Source of the DNA: Streptomyces sp. TP-A0874
Lineage (GTDB): Bacteria; Actinomycetota; Actinomycetes; Streptomycetales; Streptomycetaceae
DNA length: 64,000 bases
Direction: 5' to 3'
Assembly (NCBI RefSeq): GCF_001748085.1
Contig: NZ_BBZK01000006.1
Span: forward strand, 67,657-131,656
Shown here: positions 34,181-46,317 of the stretch, in pieces
Layout of the letters: every line of letters starts with the position of its first letter
Numbering within the stretch: position 1 is the first letter of the stretch
Made by a program: the position numbers and the translations under genes
Notes under the pieces: generated by a model
Seen by the model: only the letters and a program-made list of their open reading frames with translations
The model's database searches: none
What the model was told of the DNA's origin: nothing

Positions 34181-34243
34181 GCTGAACCGACTTACGGCCG
34201 GTCCCCGCCAGGAGGACGGGGACGGGCGCCGGGCCGGTTCAGC
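34181..34243. terminator. rpsD terminator
   Basis: The outer stem GCTGAACCG (34181-34189) pairs with 34235-34243 and an inner stem GTCCCCG (34201-34207) with 34217-34223. The outer arm includes the rpsD stop codon. The position fits termination of rpsD before the DUF948 gene. Confidence 0.65.
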
Positions 34244-34850
34244 GGGCGTAGAACTCGACGACCAACTGCTCGTCGCAGATCACCGGGACCTCCTTGCGCA
34301 GCGGGTCCCGGTCCAACCGGAACGCCAGCGCCTTGAGGTTGACCTCGAGGTAGCGCGGCGTCTCGCCGTCGGTGTCGTAACCGCCCTCGCGCGCCACCTG
34401 GAAGGGGTACTTCTCCCGGCTCCGCTCGCGGACCCGCACGACGTCGTCGGGGCGTACCCGGAAGGAGGGCTTGTCGACCTTGCGGCCGTTGACCTCGATG
34501 TGGCCGTGGCTGACCATCTGCCGCGCCTGGTAGATGGTGCGGGCCAGACCGGAGCGGAGCACCAGCGCGTCCAGCCTCCGCTCCAACTCGACGATCAGCG
34601 CGTCGCCGGTCTTCGTCTCGGACTTCCGGGCCCGCTCGTAGGCGCGGGCCAGCTGCCGCTCGCTGAGGTCGTACTGGGCGCGGAGCCGCTGCTTCTCCAG
34701 CAGCCGCACCTTGTAGTCGCTGTTCTGCTTGCGTCCACGGCCGTGCTCGCCGGGCGGGTACGGCCGGGACTCGAAGTACTTCACGGCCTTCGGAGTCAGC
34801 GGAATGCCGAGGGCACGCGACTTCTTGATCTTCGGACGTGGCTGGTTCAC
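34239..34850 (-). CDS. rpsD: 30S ribosomal protein S4
   Basis: Primary 16S-binding protein that nucleates the 30S body. The 203-residue protein has [42 protein letters not shown] and the S4 RNA-binding domain [20 protein letters not shown] then [11 protein letters not shown]. It lacks the N-terminal zinc-binding cysteines; the only Cys is in VICDEQ, so it is the zinc-independent form. The GTG at 34850 is the start. Unlike most rpsD genes it stands alone, which is normal for Streptomyces. An iron-box-like operator lies 23 bases upstream. Confidence 0.96.
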   Translation of the reverse strand: MNQPRPKIKKSRALGIPLTPKAVKYFESRPYPPGEHGRGRKQNSDYKVRLLEKQRLRAQYDLSERQLARAYERARKSETKTGDALIVELERRLDALVLRSGLARTIYQARQMVSHGHIEVNGRKVDKPSFRVRPDDVVRVRERSREKYPFQVAREGGYDTDGETPRYLEVNLKALAFRLDRDPLRKEVPVICDEQLVVEFYAR

Positions 34851-34872
34851 GGGGAACGATCCTCCATGTAAG

Positions 34873-34891
34873 TTAGGTGAGCCTTACCTTA
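34873..34891 (+). promoter_or_regulatory. Iron box (DmdR1/IdeR-type operator)
   Basis: TTAGGTGAGCCTTACCTTA matches the consensus TTAGGTTAGGCTAACCTAA at 15 of 19 positions. It lies 14 bases before the DUF2470 gene start and 23 bases before the divergent rpsD start, overlapping where both transcripts or ribosome binding sites begin. Iron-loaded DmdR1 bound here should repress the plus-strand gene. Confidence 0.7.
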
Positions 34892-34905
34892 GCGGAGGAG
34901 AACGC

Positions 34906-35829
34906 ATGTATCGACCTGGGAGTCCTCGTTCCCGCGCTGTCCGCCCCCGCGCGGGTCACGGGTCCGGGAAGAGCGAGGACGGCGCGGAGCCCGCTCGGTC
35001 ACACCCCGTGGACGACAACCAGCGGCCGACGGCCGCTGAACGGGTACGCACCCTCGCGGTGTCGAACGCTTCGGCCACGCTGGGAATTCCCGGCTTCGGG
35101 GCCGACGAACTCGGTAGCGGCACCCCCGCCGCGCGCACCGTCTCCCCCGACGGCGACGTGCTGCTGCTGATGCCCGCGGGCTGCCCTGCGGCCCGCGCCG
35201 CGCCGCACGCACAGGACGACGACCTGGCCGCCGTGGTGGAGATCACGGACGTGGCTCCGGTCGCGGTGCCGCACCGCATCCGCGGACGCGGCTGGATCGC
35301 CGGCTGGCTCACCGCGGTACCGGAGGAGGAGCGTGCGCTATGCGCCGAACTCCTCGCCGAGCAGCACCCGATGAGCGTGGCCGGGATCTTGGGTTCCGAC
35401 GCCCCGCCCCCGCCGGGACCGAACTGGTACCCGCCGGCGGCCTGGGCGCTGCTCCGCCTGGAGGTGGCGGAGGCCGGGGTCGACGACCTCTGGGGCGAAG
35501 CGGTGGTGGACGCCGACGACTTCGCCGCGGCCACCGCCGACCCGCTCACCCGCCACGAGGCCGATCTGCTCCAGCATCTGGCCGCGGCCCACGGGGAGCA
35601 GCTGCGTTCGCTGTGCGGTCTGGTCACCCAGTACGGCGGGGAGTTCTGCGCGGCCCGGGCCCGGGTAGTGCCGGTGGCGCTGGACCGGTTCGGGCTGCGG
35701 GTCCGCTTCACCGAGTCGGACACCCGCTGCTTCGACGCCCGCTTCGACTTCCCCGAGCCGGTGCGCGACGTGATCGAACTGCGGGACGCGATGCACCTGC
35801 TGTTCCAGGCGGCGACGGAGACCGGCTGA
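34906..35829 (+). CDS. DUF2470 / HugZ-like heme utilisation protein
   Basis: A 307-residue protein. The N-terminal 180 residues resemble the split beta-barrel of HugZ-type heme-handling proteins (SPDGDVLLLMPAGCP; VVEITDVAPVAVPHRIRGRG). The C-terminal DUF2470 domain runs from about 210 to the end (DPLTRHEADLLQHLAAAHGE ... RFDFPEPVRDVIELRDAMHL). Proteins of this architecture bind or degrade heme. The ATG at 34906 has a perfect GGAGGAG. The iron-box operator just upstream supports a role in iron or heme supply under limitation. The heme ligand cannot be assigned by eye. Confidence 0.82.
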   Translation: MYRPGSPRSRAVRPRAGHGSGKSEDGAEPARSHPVDDNQRPTAAERVRTLAVSNASATLGIPGFGADELGSGTPAARTVSPDGDVLLLMPAGCPAARAAPHAQDDDLAAVVEITDVAPVAVPHRIRGRGWIAGWLTAVPEEERALCAELLAEQHPMSVAGILGSDAPPPPGPNWYPPAAWALLRLEVAEAGVDDLWGEAVVDADDFAAATADPLTRHEADLLQHLAAAHGEQLRSLCGLVTQYGGEFCAARARVVPVALDRFGLRVRFTESDTRCFDARFDFPEPVRDVIELRDAMHLLFQAATETG

Positions 35830-35868
35830 GGGCCGGTTCCGGGCGGACGCCACCGGGCACGGGCCGGT

Positions 35869-37287
35869 TCAGCTCCCTTCCCGCCGGTCCTCCGACCGCG
35901 GCCGGGCGGGCCGGTCCGGCCCGGTGCCCCCCTCCGCTTCGGCGTGGCCCAGCCGGCCCCGTACCCGCTCCACCACATCGGCGTAGCGGGCTTCCGCCCC
36001 GTACCGCGTGGGGTGGTAGTACCGCTTGCCGTGCACGGCGTCGGGGGCGTACTGCTGGGCGGCGATGCCCCCGGGCAGATCGTGGGGGTACACGTAGCCC
36101 TGGGCGTGGCCCAGCTTGGCAGCCCCCCGGTAGTGCCCGTCCCGCAGGTGCGGCGGGACGGGCCCCGCCAGCCCGGCGCGTACGTCCGCCAGGGCGGCGT
36201 CGACCGCGAGGTAGGCGGCGTTGGACTTCGGGGCGAGCGCCAGCGCCACCGTGGCCTGGGCCAGGGTGATCCTGGCCTCCGGGAAACCGATCAGGGCGAC
36301 CGCCTGGGCGGCGGCCACCGCCGTCTGCAGGGCGGTGGGGTCGGCCATGCCGATGTCCTCGCTGGCGGAGATCATCAACCGCCTGGCGATGAACCTCGGG
36401 TCCTCCCCCGCCTCGATCATCCGGGCCAGATAGTGCAGCGCGGCGTCGACATCCGAGCCCCGGATGGACTTGATCAGCGCACTCGCCACGTCGTAGTGCT
36501 GGTCACCGTCCCGGTCGTACTTCACCGCGGCCCGGTCGACCGCCTCCTCGAGGATCCGCAGAGTGATCTCGCCGCCGCCCTGGTCGAGTGCGGCGGCGGC
36601 GCCGGCCTCCAGGGCGGTCAGCGCGCGCCGGGCGTCACCGCCCGCGATCCGCAGCAGGTGCGCCTCGGAGTCCGCGGGCAGCGAGACCACGCCGCCTAGC
36701 CCCCGCTCCTCCTCCACCGCCCGGCGCAGCACGGTCCGCACGTCGTCGTCGGTGAGCGGTTCCAGCGTCAGCAGCAGGGAGCGGGAGAGCAGCGGGGAGA
36801 TGACGGAGAAGTGCGGGTTCTCCGTGGTGGCCGCGATCAGCGTCACCCAGCGGTTCTCGACGGCGGGCAGCAGGGAGTCCTGTTGGGCCTTGCTGAAGCG
36901 GTGGATCTCGTCCAGGAAGAGGACCGTCTCCCGGCCGTAGCCGCCGGAGGCGCGGCGGGCCCCCTCGATGACCGAGCGCACCTCCTTGACTCCGGCGGTG
37001 ATCGCGGAGAGCTCGACGAACCGGGCGTTGGTCGCCTGGCTCACCACGTGTGCCAGCGTCGTCTTCCCGGTGCCCGGCGGGCCCCACAGCAGAACCGAGG
37101 AGGCGCCTGCCGGCCCGCCCGCGCCCTGGCCGACCAGCCGGCGCAGTGGGGACCCGGGCCGCAGCAGGTGCTGCTGCCCGGTGACTTCGTCCAGGGTGCG
37201 GGGGCGCATCCGCACGGCGAGCGGACTGCTGGTCGGCTCCCGCTGCTGGCGGTCGTCGGCGGCTGCGGTGAACAGGTCGGGCTCCAC
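35869..37287 (-). CDS. rarA: Replication-associated recombination protein A (MgsA/WRNIP1 family AAA ATPase)
   Basis: Acts at stalled forks with SSB. The 472-residue protein has [20 protein letters not shown], Walker [18 protein letters not shown], Walker [17 protein letters not shown], sensor 1 [20 protein letters not shown] and the C-terminal tetramerisation domain ([20 protein letters not shown]). The GTG at 37287 is the start. It converges with the DUF2470 gene. Confidence 0.95.
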   Translation of the reverse strand: MEPDLFTAAADDRQQREPTSSPLAVRMRPRTLDEVTGQQHLLRPGSPLRRLVGQGAGGPAGASSVLLWGPPGTGKTTLAHVVSQATNARFVELSAITAGVKEVRSVIEGARRASGGYGRETVLFLDEIHRFSKAQQDSLLPAVENRWVTLIAATTENPHFSVISPLLSRSLLLTLEPLTDDDVRTVLRRAVEEERGLGGVVSLPADSEAHLLRIAGGDARRALTALEAGAAAALDQGGGEITLRILEEAVDRAAVKYDRDGDQHYDVASALIKSIRGSDVDAALHYLARMIEAGEDPRFIARRLMISASEDIGMADPTALQTAVAAAQAVALIGFPEARITLAQATVALALAPKSNAAYLAVDAALADVRAGLAGPVPPHLRDGHYRGAAKLGHAQGYVYPHDLPGGIAAQQYAPDAVHGKRYYHPTRYGAEARYADVVERVRGRLGHAEAEGGTGPDRPARPRSEDRREGS

Positions 37288-37382
37288 ACCTCGACCCTAA
37301 CCTCGGCACACGGTGGCGGGTGGACCGGCGAGCGCCCTTGCGCTGCGGACCAGAGGAGGGTGGGCAGCGACGTCGACCGGCC

Positions 37383-38033
37383 TCAGCCGGTCCAGAAGTT
37401 CCACCAACGGGTCAGCACCATCATGCCGATGATCCCGATCCACAGGACCGGAGGCGCCCAGTGGAACTCCAGCAGTCCGCGCCGCAGCCCCTCCGGGGCC
37501 GGCAGCAACCGGTGCCGGACGTTGTGCACGGTGACATAGCAGAACATCACGATCGTGGCGACCCAGGCCAGGCAGCACCACAGGCAGAGCGAGCCGATGA
37601 CGTACAGCGACTGGTACTGGAGCCAGCTGCAGAACCCGACCCCGAACAGGCAGCCGGTGTTCAGTCCGAGCCAGAACCACCGCTGGTAGCGGGCTCCCGC
37701 CAGCAGCCCCATGGCGATGGCGATGACCATGCCGTAGGCCACCAGCCCCAGCATGGGGTTGGAGAAGCCGAAGACCGACGCCTGGTCGCTCTCCATGACG
37801 TTGCCGCAGGAGACGATCGGGTTCAGGCTGCAGCCCGGGGTGAACGTCTTCCCCGCGGCCTTGGCCTCGAGGATCTTCTCCTTGTCGAGCGTGATGACCC
37901 ACGCCGCCAGCAGACCCGCGGCCCCGGTGATCACCAGGAGCAGTGCGAGGCCGCGTCCGGCCCCGATGGTGGGGCGGCGGCCCGCCGCGCCGTCTCCGTC
38001 CGTGGCCGCCTCGTCAACCGCTGTCATGGTCAT
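37383..38033 (-). CDS. Vitamin K epoxide reductase (VKOR) family membrane protein
   Basis: VKOR homologues reoxidise periplasmic disulfide-forming proteins by passing electrons to quinones. The 216-residue protein has about five membrane helices (LALLLVITGAAGLLAAWVIT first). The active-site CLWC motif is at Cys150/Cys153 and the loop cysteines are Cys68 and Cys76 (CSLNPIVSCGNV). All four conserved cysteines are present, so it should be active. No DsbA-like partner is adjacent. The start is ATG 38033 or 38027 (MTMTAV); I took the first, with GGAAACGG upstream. Confidence 0.9.
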   Translation of the reverse strand: MTMTAVDEAATDGDGAAGRRPTIGAGRGLALLLVITGAAGLLAAWVITLDKEKILEAKAAGKTFTPGCSLNPIVSCGNVMESDQASVFGFSNPMLGLVAYGMVIAIAMGLLAGARYQRWFWLGLNTGCLFGVGFCSWLQYQSLYVIGSLCLWCCLAWVATIVMFCYVTVHNVRHRLLPAPEGLRRGLLEFHWAPPVLWIGIIGMMVLTRWWNFWTG

Positions 38034-38255
38034 ATCGCCGTTTCCGTCTCGCTCCCGCAACTACCGCCCGGTCGGGCAGGCACATTGTGCCCCAGCGGTG
38101 AGCAGGGCCACAGGAGTTCCCGCAACCCCGCGAGTGCCGCCGGGCCCCGTGCGGTACGCCCGCCGAGGAGCGGCGCGCGGTGCGGTCATCTCGGGACGGC
38201 CGGAAGCCCGGTGCCGCGCCTACCGGGGTTCCCGCCGCGCGGAGCGGAGACGTCC

Positions 38256-38275
38256 CCTCCGGCCGTGGCCGGAGG
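38256..38275. terminator. Hairpin between hisS and the VKOR gene
   Basis: CCTCCGGCC (38256-38264) pairs perfectly with 38267-38275. It lies 66 bases downstream of the hisS stop. The rest of the 300-base gap shows nothing else I can support. Confidence 0.45.
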
Positions 38276-38341
38276 ACGCCCGCCATGACGCCGACAACCT
38301 GGTCGGAGGCGGCCCCGACGTCACGGCTCTGCAGGCTCGCC

Positions 38342-39601
38342 TCAGCCCAGTCGCCGGCGTACCGTCTCGACCACCGCGTCCAGCTCCACCTCGGTCTGAC
38401 CACCGCTTTCGAGGTCCTTGAGCTGCACCGTGCGCTGCTCGAGGTCGCGCTCCCCCGCGATGACGGCGAACCGTGCTCCGGACCGGTTCGCGGACTTCAT
38501 CGCGTTCTTCATGCCCTTGCCGCCGTAGGCGAAGTCGGCCGCGATCCCGGCCCGCCGCAACTCGGTGACCACGCCGAACAGCGTCCGGCGCGCCTCCTCC
38601 CCCAGCGGCACCGCGAACACCTCGGCCCGCGCCGGGGCCTCAGGCGCGATCCCTTCGGCGCGCAGCGCGAGGACCGTGCGGTCCACCCCGAGCGCCCAGC
38701 CCACCGAGGGCAGCGGAGGACCGCCGATCATCTCGGAGAGGCCGTCGTAGCGCCCGCCGCCGCCCACCGCCGACTGCGAGCCCAGTCCGTCGTGCACGAA
38801 CTCGAAGGTGGTGCGGGTGTAGTAGTCGAGTCCGCGCACCAGCCTGGGGTCGTCCTCGAACTCGGCGCCCGCCGCGGTGAGCAGGTCGCGTACCTGCTCG
38901 TGGTAGCTCTTGCACGCCTCGCAGAGGTGGTCGCGCATCATGGGGGCGTCGGCGAGCTGCCGCTGCACCGCCTCCCGCTTGTCGTCCAGCACCCGCAGCG
39001 GGTTGATCTCGATCCGCCGGCGGGTGTCCTCGTCGAGGTCGAGGCCGCGGAGGAACTCCTGGAGCGCGGACCGGTACTTGGGACGGCACTCCTGGTCACC
39101 GAGCGAGTTCAGCAGCAGCCGCACCTCGCGGAGCCCCAGGGCACGGTAGGCGTCCACGGCGAGCAGGACGAGTTCGGCGTCCAGCGCCGGGTCCTCGGTG
39201 CCCATCGCCTCGGCGCCGACCTGGGAGAAGTGCCGGTACCGGCCGGCCTGCGGCCGCTCGTAGCGGTAGTAGGAGCCGGAGTACCAGAGCTTCACCGGGA
39301 GCGCGCCGCGGTGGAGGTTGCGCTGGAGCGCGGCGCGGAGAACAGAGGCCGTGCCCTCGGGGCGGAGAGCCAGTTCGGTCCCGCCCTTGGTGGTGAGGGT
39401 GTACATCTCCTTGGTGACGATGTCGGTCGACTCGCCGACGCCGCGGGAGAACAACTCCACGTGCTCGAAGCCGGGGGTCTCGATGTAGCCGTAGCCGGCC
39501 CGGCGCAGCGGTGCGGAGATCGCCTCGCGCACCGCCAGGAAGGTCTCGGACTCCGGCGGGGTCAGGTCGTAGGTGCCCTTGGGGGCGGAGAAAGTGGTCA
39601 C
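38342..39601 (-). CDS. hisS: Histidyl-tRNA synthetase
   Basis: Charges tRNA-His. The 419-residue class II enzyme has [20 protein letters not shown] at its start, motif 2 [19 protein letters not shown], the histidine-binding [14 protein letters not shown] and motif 3 [12 protein letters not shown] with GWALGVDR. The start is the GTG at 39601. It lies 13 bases downstream of the hydrolase gene, so the two are likely co-transcribed. Confidence 0.97.
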   Translation of the reverse strand: MTTFSAPKGTYDLTPPESETFLAVREAISAPLRRAGYGYIETPGFEHVELFSRGVGESTDIVTKEMYTLTTKGGTELALRPEGTASVLRAALQRNLHRGALPVKLWYSGSYYRYERPQAGRYRHFSQVGAEAMGTEDPALDAELVLLAVDAYRALGLREVRLLLNSLGDQECRPKYRSALQEFLRGLDLDEDTRRRIEINPLRVLDDKREAVQRQLADAPMMRDHLCEACKSYHEQVRDLLTAAGAEFEDDPRLVRGLDYYTRTTFEFVHDGLGSQSAVGGGGRYDGLSEMIGGPPLPSVGWALGVDRTVLALRAEGIAPEAPARAEVFAVPLGEEARRTLFGVVTELRRAGIAADFAYGGKGMKNAMKSANRSGARFAVIAGERDLEQRTVQLKDLESGGQTEVELDAVVETVRRRLG

Positions 39602-39614
39602 GGAGCGGATCTCT

Positions 39615-40328
39615 TCACATTCCTCGTCGTGGAGCGGCGCTGCCGGCCGCTCCCGGGCCGTCGGCCACCTCCCGCAGGAAGGGGTTGGTGGCGCGTTCCC
39701 GGCCGATGCTGGTCTGGGGGCCGTGGCCAGCCAGCACCACGGTCGAGTCCTCGAGCGGCAGGCAGACGCGGGCCAGCGACTCCAGGAGCTCGGCGTGGTC
39801 GCCGCCGGGCAGGTCGGTGCGTCCTACGGAGCCGGCGAACAGCAGGTCGCCGGAGAAGAAGACGGACGGGATGTCCGCCCCTTCCGGCAGCCTGAACGTC
39901 ACCGACCCCTTGGTATGGCCCGGGGCGTGCGCGACGGTGAACCGCAGACCGGCCAGCTCCAGTTCGGCGCCGTCGGACAGTTCCCTGAGATCGTCCGGCT
40001 CACCGACCGCGAGTCGCCCCAGCAACTGCTGCCCGACGGCCTTGCCGAAGGCCTTCTCCGGATCGTTCAGCATGTAGCGGTCCTCGGGGTGGATCCAGGC
40101 GGGCACGCCGTGTGCACCGCAGACCGGGACGACCGAGGCGACATGGTCGAGGTGGCCGTGGGTGAGGATGACGGCGGCGGGCTTGAGCCGATGCTTGGCG
40201 AGCGCCTCCTCGACCCCCGGAGCGGCTTCGTGGCCCGGGTCGATGATGACGCACTCCTCACCCGCGGCGGGGGCGACCAGGTAGCAGTTGGTCCCCCAGG
40301 CCCCGGCCGGGAACCCGGCAATGAGCAC
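39615..40328 (-). CDS. Metallo-beta-lactamase-fold hydrolase (glyoxalase II-like)
   Basis: A 237-residue protein with the dinuclear zinc motif [15 protein letters not shown] (HxHxDH), the downstream His in [14 protein letters not shown], the Asp in [20 protein letters not shown] and the last His in VLAGHGPQT. This pattern fits hydroxyacylglutathione-hydrolase-like thioesterases; actinobacteria lack glutathione, so a mycothiol or other thioester is more likely. The GTG at 40328 follows AAGGA; a longer upstream frame lacks domain character. It is upstream of hisS. Confidence 0.88.
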   Translation of the reverse strand: MLIAGFPAGAWGTNCYLVAPAAGEECVIIDPGHEAAPGVEEALAKHRLKPAAVILTHGHLDHVASVVPVCGAHGVPAWIHPEDRYMLNDPEKAFGKAVGQQLLGRLAVGEPDDLRELSDGAELELAGLRFTVAHAPGHTKGSVTFRLPEGADIPSVFFSGDLLFAGSVGRTDLPGGDHAELLESLARVCLPLEDSTVVLAGHGPQTSIGRERATNPFLREVADGPGAAGSAAPRRGM

Positions 40329-40468
40329 GATCGTCCTTAGTGTCGTCCGGCATGTGTCTCTGAGCAGCTCAAAGCCTACCGGCGAGGCCCGTATCACAGC
40401 GAACCCGTATACGGTACGCGTCAAGCTCACGGGGACGGACGGGCAGCAACGAGACGAGGAGGGCACCG

Positions 40469-41299
40469 GTGCCCACGAAGGAACAGCGACGGCGTCAGCT
40501 CGCGAGGCAGAAGCACCTACGGCAGCAGGCCCGCCGCATCCAGCAACGACGGAAGGCCCGGCGGCGCAACGCCGTGGTGGCCGGAGCCCTCGCCGTGCTG
40601 CTGGCCGCCGGCGCGGCCGCGTACGCCGCGACGGCGCTCGGCGGCGGGGACGACAAGGCGGAGGCCGCGCCCAGTCCCAGCGCGCCGAGCAAGGCGCCGG
40701 ACCCGTGTGACAAACCGGGGAAGGGCAAGCCCGCGGAGAAGACCTGGAAGAAGGAACCCGCACTCAGTGTGGACGAGTCCGCCAGCTACGTGATGAAGCT
40801 CCGGACCACCTGCGGGGACATCTCCGTCACGATGGACGCGGCCAGGACCCCGCACACCGTCAACTCCTTCCGGTTCCTCGCCGACGAGGGCTACTTCGAC
40901 CACACGAAGTGCCACCGGCTGACCGACCAGGGCATCTACGTGCTGCAGTGCGGCGATCCCCTGGGCACCGGTCAGGGCGGGCCCGGCTACACGATCCCGG
41001 ACGAGAACCTGAAGGACCCGCGGCTCAAGGGCGAGGTCTACCCCGCGGGCACCGTGGCCATGGCCAACAAGTACGACGCCCAGACCGGCAAGGGGCGGGA
41101 CTCCGGCGGCAGCCAGTTCTTCCTGGTCTACGAGGACAGTCCGCTGCCGCCGGACTACACGCCCTTCGGCACCGTCACCGGAGGGCAGGACGTCCTCAAG
41201 AAGATCGCGGACGCCGGCGCGGCCCCCATGGACGCGATGCAGAACACCGCGCCCAACGCGACGGTCGTGATCGAGAAGGCGACCGTCGACAAGGCGTGA
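40469..41299 (+). CDS. Membrane-anchored cyclophilin-type peptidyl-prolyl isomerase
   Basis: Speeds cis-trans proline isomerisation in secreted proteins. The 276-residue protein has a highly basic cytoplasmic N-terminus (RRIQQRRKARRRN), a membrane helix (VVAGALAVLLAAGAAAYAAT, about 36-56), a Pro/Lys linker and a cyclophilin domain from about 105 with RTTCGDISVTMD, TVNSFRFLADEGYFD, SGGSQFFLVYEDSPLPPDYT and FGTVTGGQDVL. The common catalytic Arg of the FHR motif is in CHRLTDQGIYVLQCG. It starts at GTG 40469 and is divergent from the hydrolase gene. Confidence 0.92.
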   Translation: MPTKEQRRRQLARQKHLRQQARRIQQRRKARRRNAVVAGALAVLLAAGAAAYAATALGGGDDKAEAAPSPSAPSKAPDPCDKPGKGKPAEKTWKKEPALSVDESASYVMKLRTTCGDISVTMDAARTPHTVNSFRFLADEGYFDHTKCHRLTDQGIYVLQCGDPLGTGQGGPGYTIPDENLKDPRLKGEVYPAGTVAMANKYDAQTGKGRDSGGSQFFLVYEDSPLPPDYTPFGTVTGGQDVLKKIADAGAAPMDAMQNTAPNATVVIEKATVDKA

Positions 41300-41320
41300 G
41301 CGTTCGGCGATGGTGGAATC

Positions 41321-41350
41321 CGGGGCGGCCGACTGCGGACGGCCGCCCCG
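41321..41350. terminator. Terminator after the cyclophilin gene
   Basis: A perfect 10-bp stem CGGGGCGGCC (41321-41330) pairs with 41341-41350 around a 10-base loop, 21 bases after the stop codon. Confidence 0.75.
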
Positions 41351-41565
41351 AGTACCTCCGCGGCCGCGACGGGCGAGGTGGTTCGCTCGGAGGGCGCCGC
41401 GAGGTCGGCGTTGGATAGGGTTCCAGCGCTGAGGCCGCCCCGCGGGGGCGACGAGTGGGATAGGCAAACCGTCGGACCGGTCCGGGTGACGGCCCGGAGC
41501 GGAACAATCTGTGGACGATGTCAGCGGGCGGCCCGCCCGGATCGGCATCATGTGGAGGAGGCGCT

Positions 41566-42795
41566 GTGAGCAGCGACCCGTGGGGCCGCGTCGACGAGAC
41601 CGGGACCGTGTACGTGCGTACGGCCGACGGCGAGAAGGCCGTCGGCTCGTGGCAGGCGGGCTCACCCGACGAGGCCCTTGCCTATTTCAAACGCAAGTAC
41701 GACGGCCTGGTCGTCGAGATCGACCTGCTCGAACGGCGAGTGCGGACCACCGACCTCGCGGCGAAGGACGCGACGGCGGCGATCGAGCACCTGCGTGAAC
41801 AGGTCGAGCAGCACCGGGCGGTGGGCGACCTCGACGCACTGCGGAAACGGCTCGGCACGCTGGAGGGCGAGGTCGCGGCGCGGCGCGAGGAGCGCAAGGC
41901 GGCCAAGGCCAAACAGTCCGAGGAGGCCCGCCGGTCGAAGGAGCGGCTGGTCGCCGAGGCCGAGGAGTTGTCCACCAGCGAGCAGTGGCGGGCGGCCGGT
42001 GAGCGGCTGCGGGGCCTGGTGGACGTCTGGAAGGACCTGCCGCGGCTGGACCGCAAGACGGACGACGAGCTGTGGCAGCGCTTCTCGCACGCTCGATCGG
42101 TCTTCTCCAAGCGCCGCAAGGCGCACTTCGCCGCGCTCGACGCCCAGCGGGAGGAGGCCCGGCAGGCCAAGGAGAAGTTGGTGTCCGAGGCGGAGGCGCT
42201 CTCCGGCTCCACCGACTGGGGGGCGACGGCGGCCCGTTACCGCGAGTTGATGGCCTCCTGGAAGGCCGCCGGCCGCGCGCAGCGCGAGGCCGAGGAGGAC
42301 CTGTGGACCCGTTTCCGCGGGGCGCAGGACGTCTTCTTCCAGGCGCGCGCCGCGGTGTTCGCGGAGCGGGACGCCGAGCAGCGGGAGAACCTGACCCGCA
42401 AGGAGGAGTTGGCCGCCGAGGCGGAGAAGCTGCTGCCGGTGTCCGACCTGCGGGCGGCCCGCGCCGCGTTCCGCTCCATCAACGAGCGGTGGGAGGCGGT
42501 CGGCCATGTGCCGCGGGAGGCCCGGCCGAAGATCGAAGGGCGGATGCACGCGGTCGAGCGCGCTCTCCAGGAGGCGGAGGAGAGCGAGTGGCGCCGCACC
42601 AACCCCGAGGTGCGGGCGCGGGCTGCGGGGTTGACCGGGCAGTTGCAGGACGCGGTGGACCGGTTGGAGGCGCAGGTGGCCGCCGCCCGGGAGGCGGGGA
42701 GCACCGCCAAGGCCGACCGGTTGGCCAAGGAGTTGGAGGGGCGCAGGGCCCTGCTGGACCAGGCGCTGAAGGGCCTTGAGGAGTTCGGCGGCTGA
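41566..42795 (+). CDS. DUF349 repeat protein
   Basis: A 409-residue, almost wholly helical charged protein with at least three DUF349 repeats: SEQWRAAGERLRGLVDVWKD, STDWGATAARYRELMASWKA and LRAARAAFRSINERWEAVGH. Each is followed by a ...WxRF/...AxxxFFxxR type helix. Long coiled coils lie between. The family is widespread in bacteria and linked in E. coli to stress and DNA damage, but its biochemical role is unsettled. I chose the GTG at 41566 (SSDPWGRVDETG) since GGAGGAGG precedes it; the frame is open to 41518. Confidence 0.88.
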   Translation: MSSDPWGRVDETGTVYVRTADGEKAVGSWQAGSPDEALAYFKRKYDGLVVEIDLLERRVRTTDLAAKDATAAIEHLREQVEQHRAVGDLDALRKRLGTLEGEVAARREERKAAKAKQSEEARRSKERLVAEAEELSTSEQWRAAGERLRGLVDVWKDLPRLDRKTDDELWQRFSHARSVFSKRRKAHFAALDAQREEARQAKEKLVSEAEALSGSTDWGATAARYRELMASWKAAGRAQREAEEDLWTRFRGAQDVFFQARAAVFAERDAEQRENLTRKEELAAEAEKLLPVSDLRAARAAFRSINERWEAVGHVPREARPKIEGRMHAVERALQEAEESEWRRTNPEVRARAAGLTGQLQDAVDRLEAQVAAAREAGSTAKADRLAKELEGRRALLDQALKGLEEFGG

Positions 42796-42845
42796 CCCGC
42801 CGGAGGCGAGCCCCCGTGATGGATCGGGGGGGGTGAGCCACCACG

Positions 42846-42874
42846 ACGGCTCCGGTGCCCGGCACCGGAGCCGT
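42846..42874. terminator. Convergent-gap hairpin 1 (DUF349 side)
   Basis: ACGGCTCCGGTGCC (42846-42859) pairs perfectly with 42861-42874. It lies 51 bases after the DUF349 stop and probably terminates that gene. Confidence 0.75.
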
Positions 42875-42894
42875 CCTGCCGCTCGGACGTCCTG

Positions 42895-42938
42895 GCACTT
42901 CGTGGATCCCCGTTCGGGAACGGGGATCCACGAGGTGC
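42895..42938. terminator. Convergent-gap hairpin 2 (relA side)
   Basis: A 21-bp stem (42895-42915 with 42918-42938, one G-T pair) has a 2-base loop. It ends 12 bases from the relA stop and probably serves relA, or both genes. Confidence 0.8.
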
Positions 42939-42950
42939 GGCGCAGGTGGC

Positions 42951-45488
<2,538 letters not shown>

Positions 45489-45678
45489 GAGGCTACTCCT
45501 CAGTGCGCCCCGCCTTCGCGACGGCGGGCGGGGAGGCTGGGCCGGGGCCCTCGATCACGTCCGGATTCCATGGTATCGACCCGCAGCCCGGTCAAGCCCG
45601 CCGCCCGTGGCGGCGACGGCCGCACCTCGGCGTTCGGCCACGTTCCGGAGCCGGCCGAACACCCACCGGAACGCGGCG

Positions 45679-45718
45679 GGCGGACACCCGGTCATCGATG
45701 CCGTACCGGGTGTCCGCC
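45679..45718. terminator. apt terminator
   Basis: GGCGGACACCCGGT (45679-45692) pairs perfectly with 45705-45718 around a 12-base loop. It lies 38 bases downstream of the apt stop, ahead of relA. Confidence 0.75.
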
Positions 45719-45756
45719 GCGAAGCCTCGGCGCCCGGCGGGTGGGCGCCGGTTCCA

Positions 45757-46317
45757 TCAGATCGTGATCAGGGTCTCCAACGGCGCCCCGCCGAGCGCCG
45801 GCTCGACGCGCCCCCGGCCCCCGAGGAAGCCGAGCTCCATCAGCACCGCCAGTCCGGCCACCTCGGCGCCGGCCCGCCGGACCAGTCGCAGGGAGGCCTC
45901 CGCGGTACCGCCGGTGGCGAGTATGTCGTCGATGACCATGACCCGATCACCGGCCGCGAGGTCCTCCGCGTGCACCTCGATCTCGGCGGTGCCGTACTCC
46001 AGCTCGTAGGCCTGGGAGAGCGTGGCACCGGGCAGTTTGCCGGCCTTGCGCACCGGGATGAAGCCCACCCCCGCCCGCACCGCCACCGGAGCCGCCAGGA
46101 TGAACCCACGCGCCTCCAGACCGGCGACCTTGGTCGCGCCGTGGCGCCGGCACAGCGCCGTGAGCGCCTCGGTCAGGAGCTCGAAGGCGGCCGGGTCGGC
46201 GAGCAGCGGGGTGATGTCCTTGAACACCACCCCGGGCTTGGGGTAGTCCGGCACGTCGCGGATCCGGTCGAGCAGCAGGGCCGGCAGTTCCGAGGTGGCG
46301 GTGGACGGGGCGCTCAT
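45757..46317 (-). CDS. apt: Adenine phosphoribosyltransferase
   Basis: Salvages adenine to AMP with PRPP. The 186-residue protein has GVVFKDITPLLADPAAFELL, GLEARGFILAAPVAVRAGVG, FIPVRKAGKLPG and the PRPP loop RVMVIDDILATGGTAEASLR. It overlaps secF by ATGA; the secD-secF-apt-relA order is conserved in actinobacteria. Confidence 0.96.
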   Translation of the reverse strand: MSAPSTATSELPALLLDRIRDVPDYPKPGVVFKDITPLLADPAAFELLTEALTALCRRHGATKVAGLEARGFILAAPVAVRAGVGFIPVRKAGKLPGATLSQAYELEYGTAEIEVHAEDLAAGDRVMVIDDILATGGTAEASLRLVRRAGAEVAGLAVLMELGFLGGRGRVEPALGGAPLETLITI

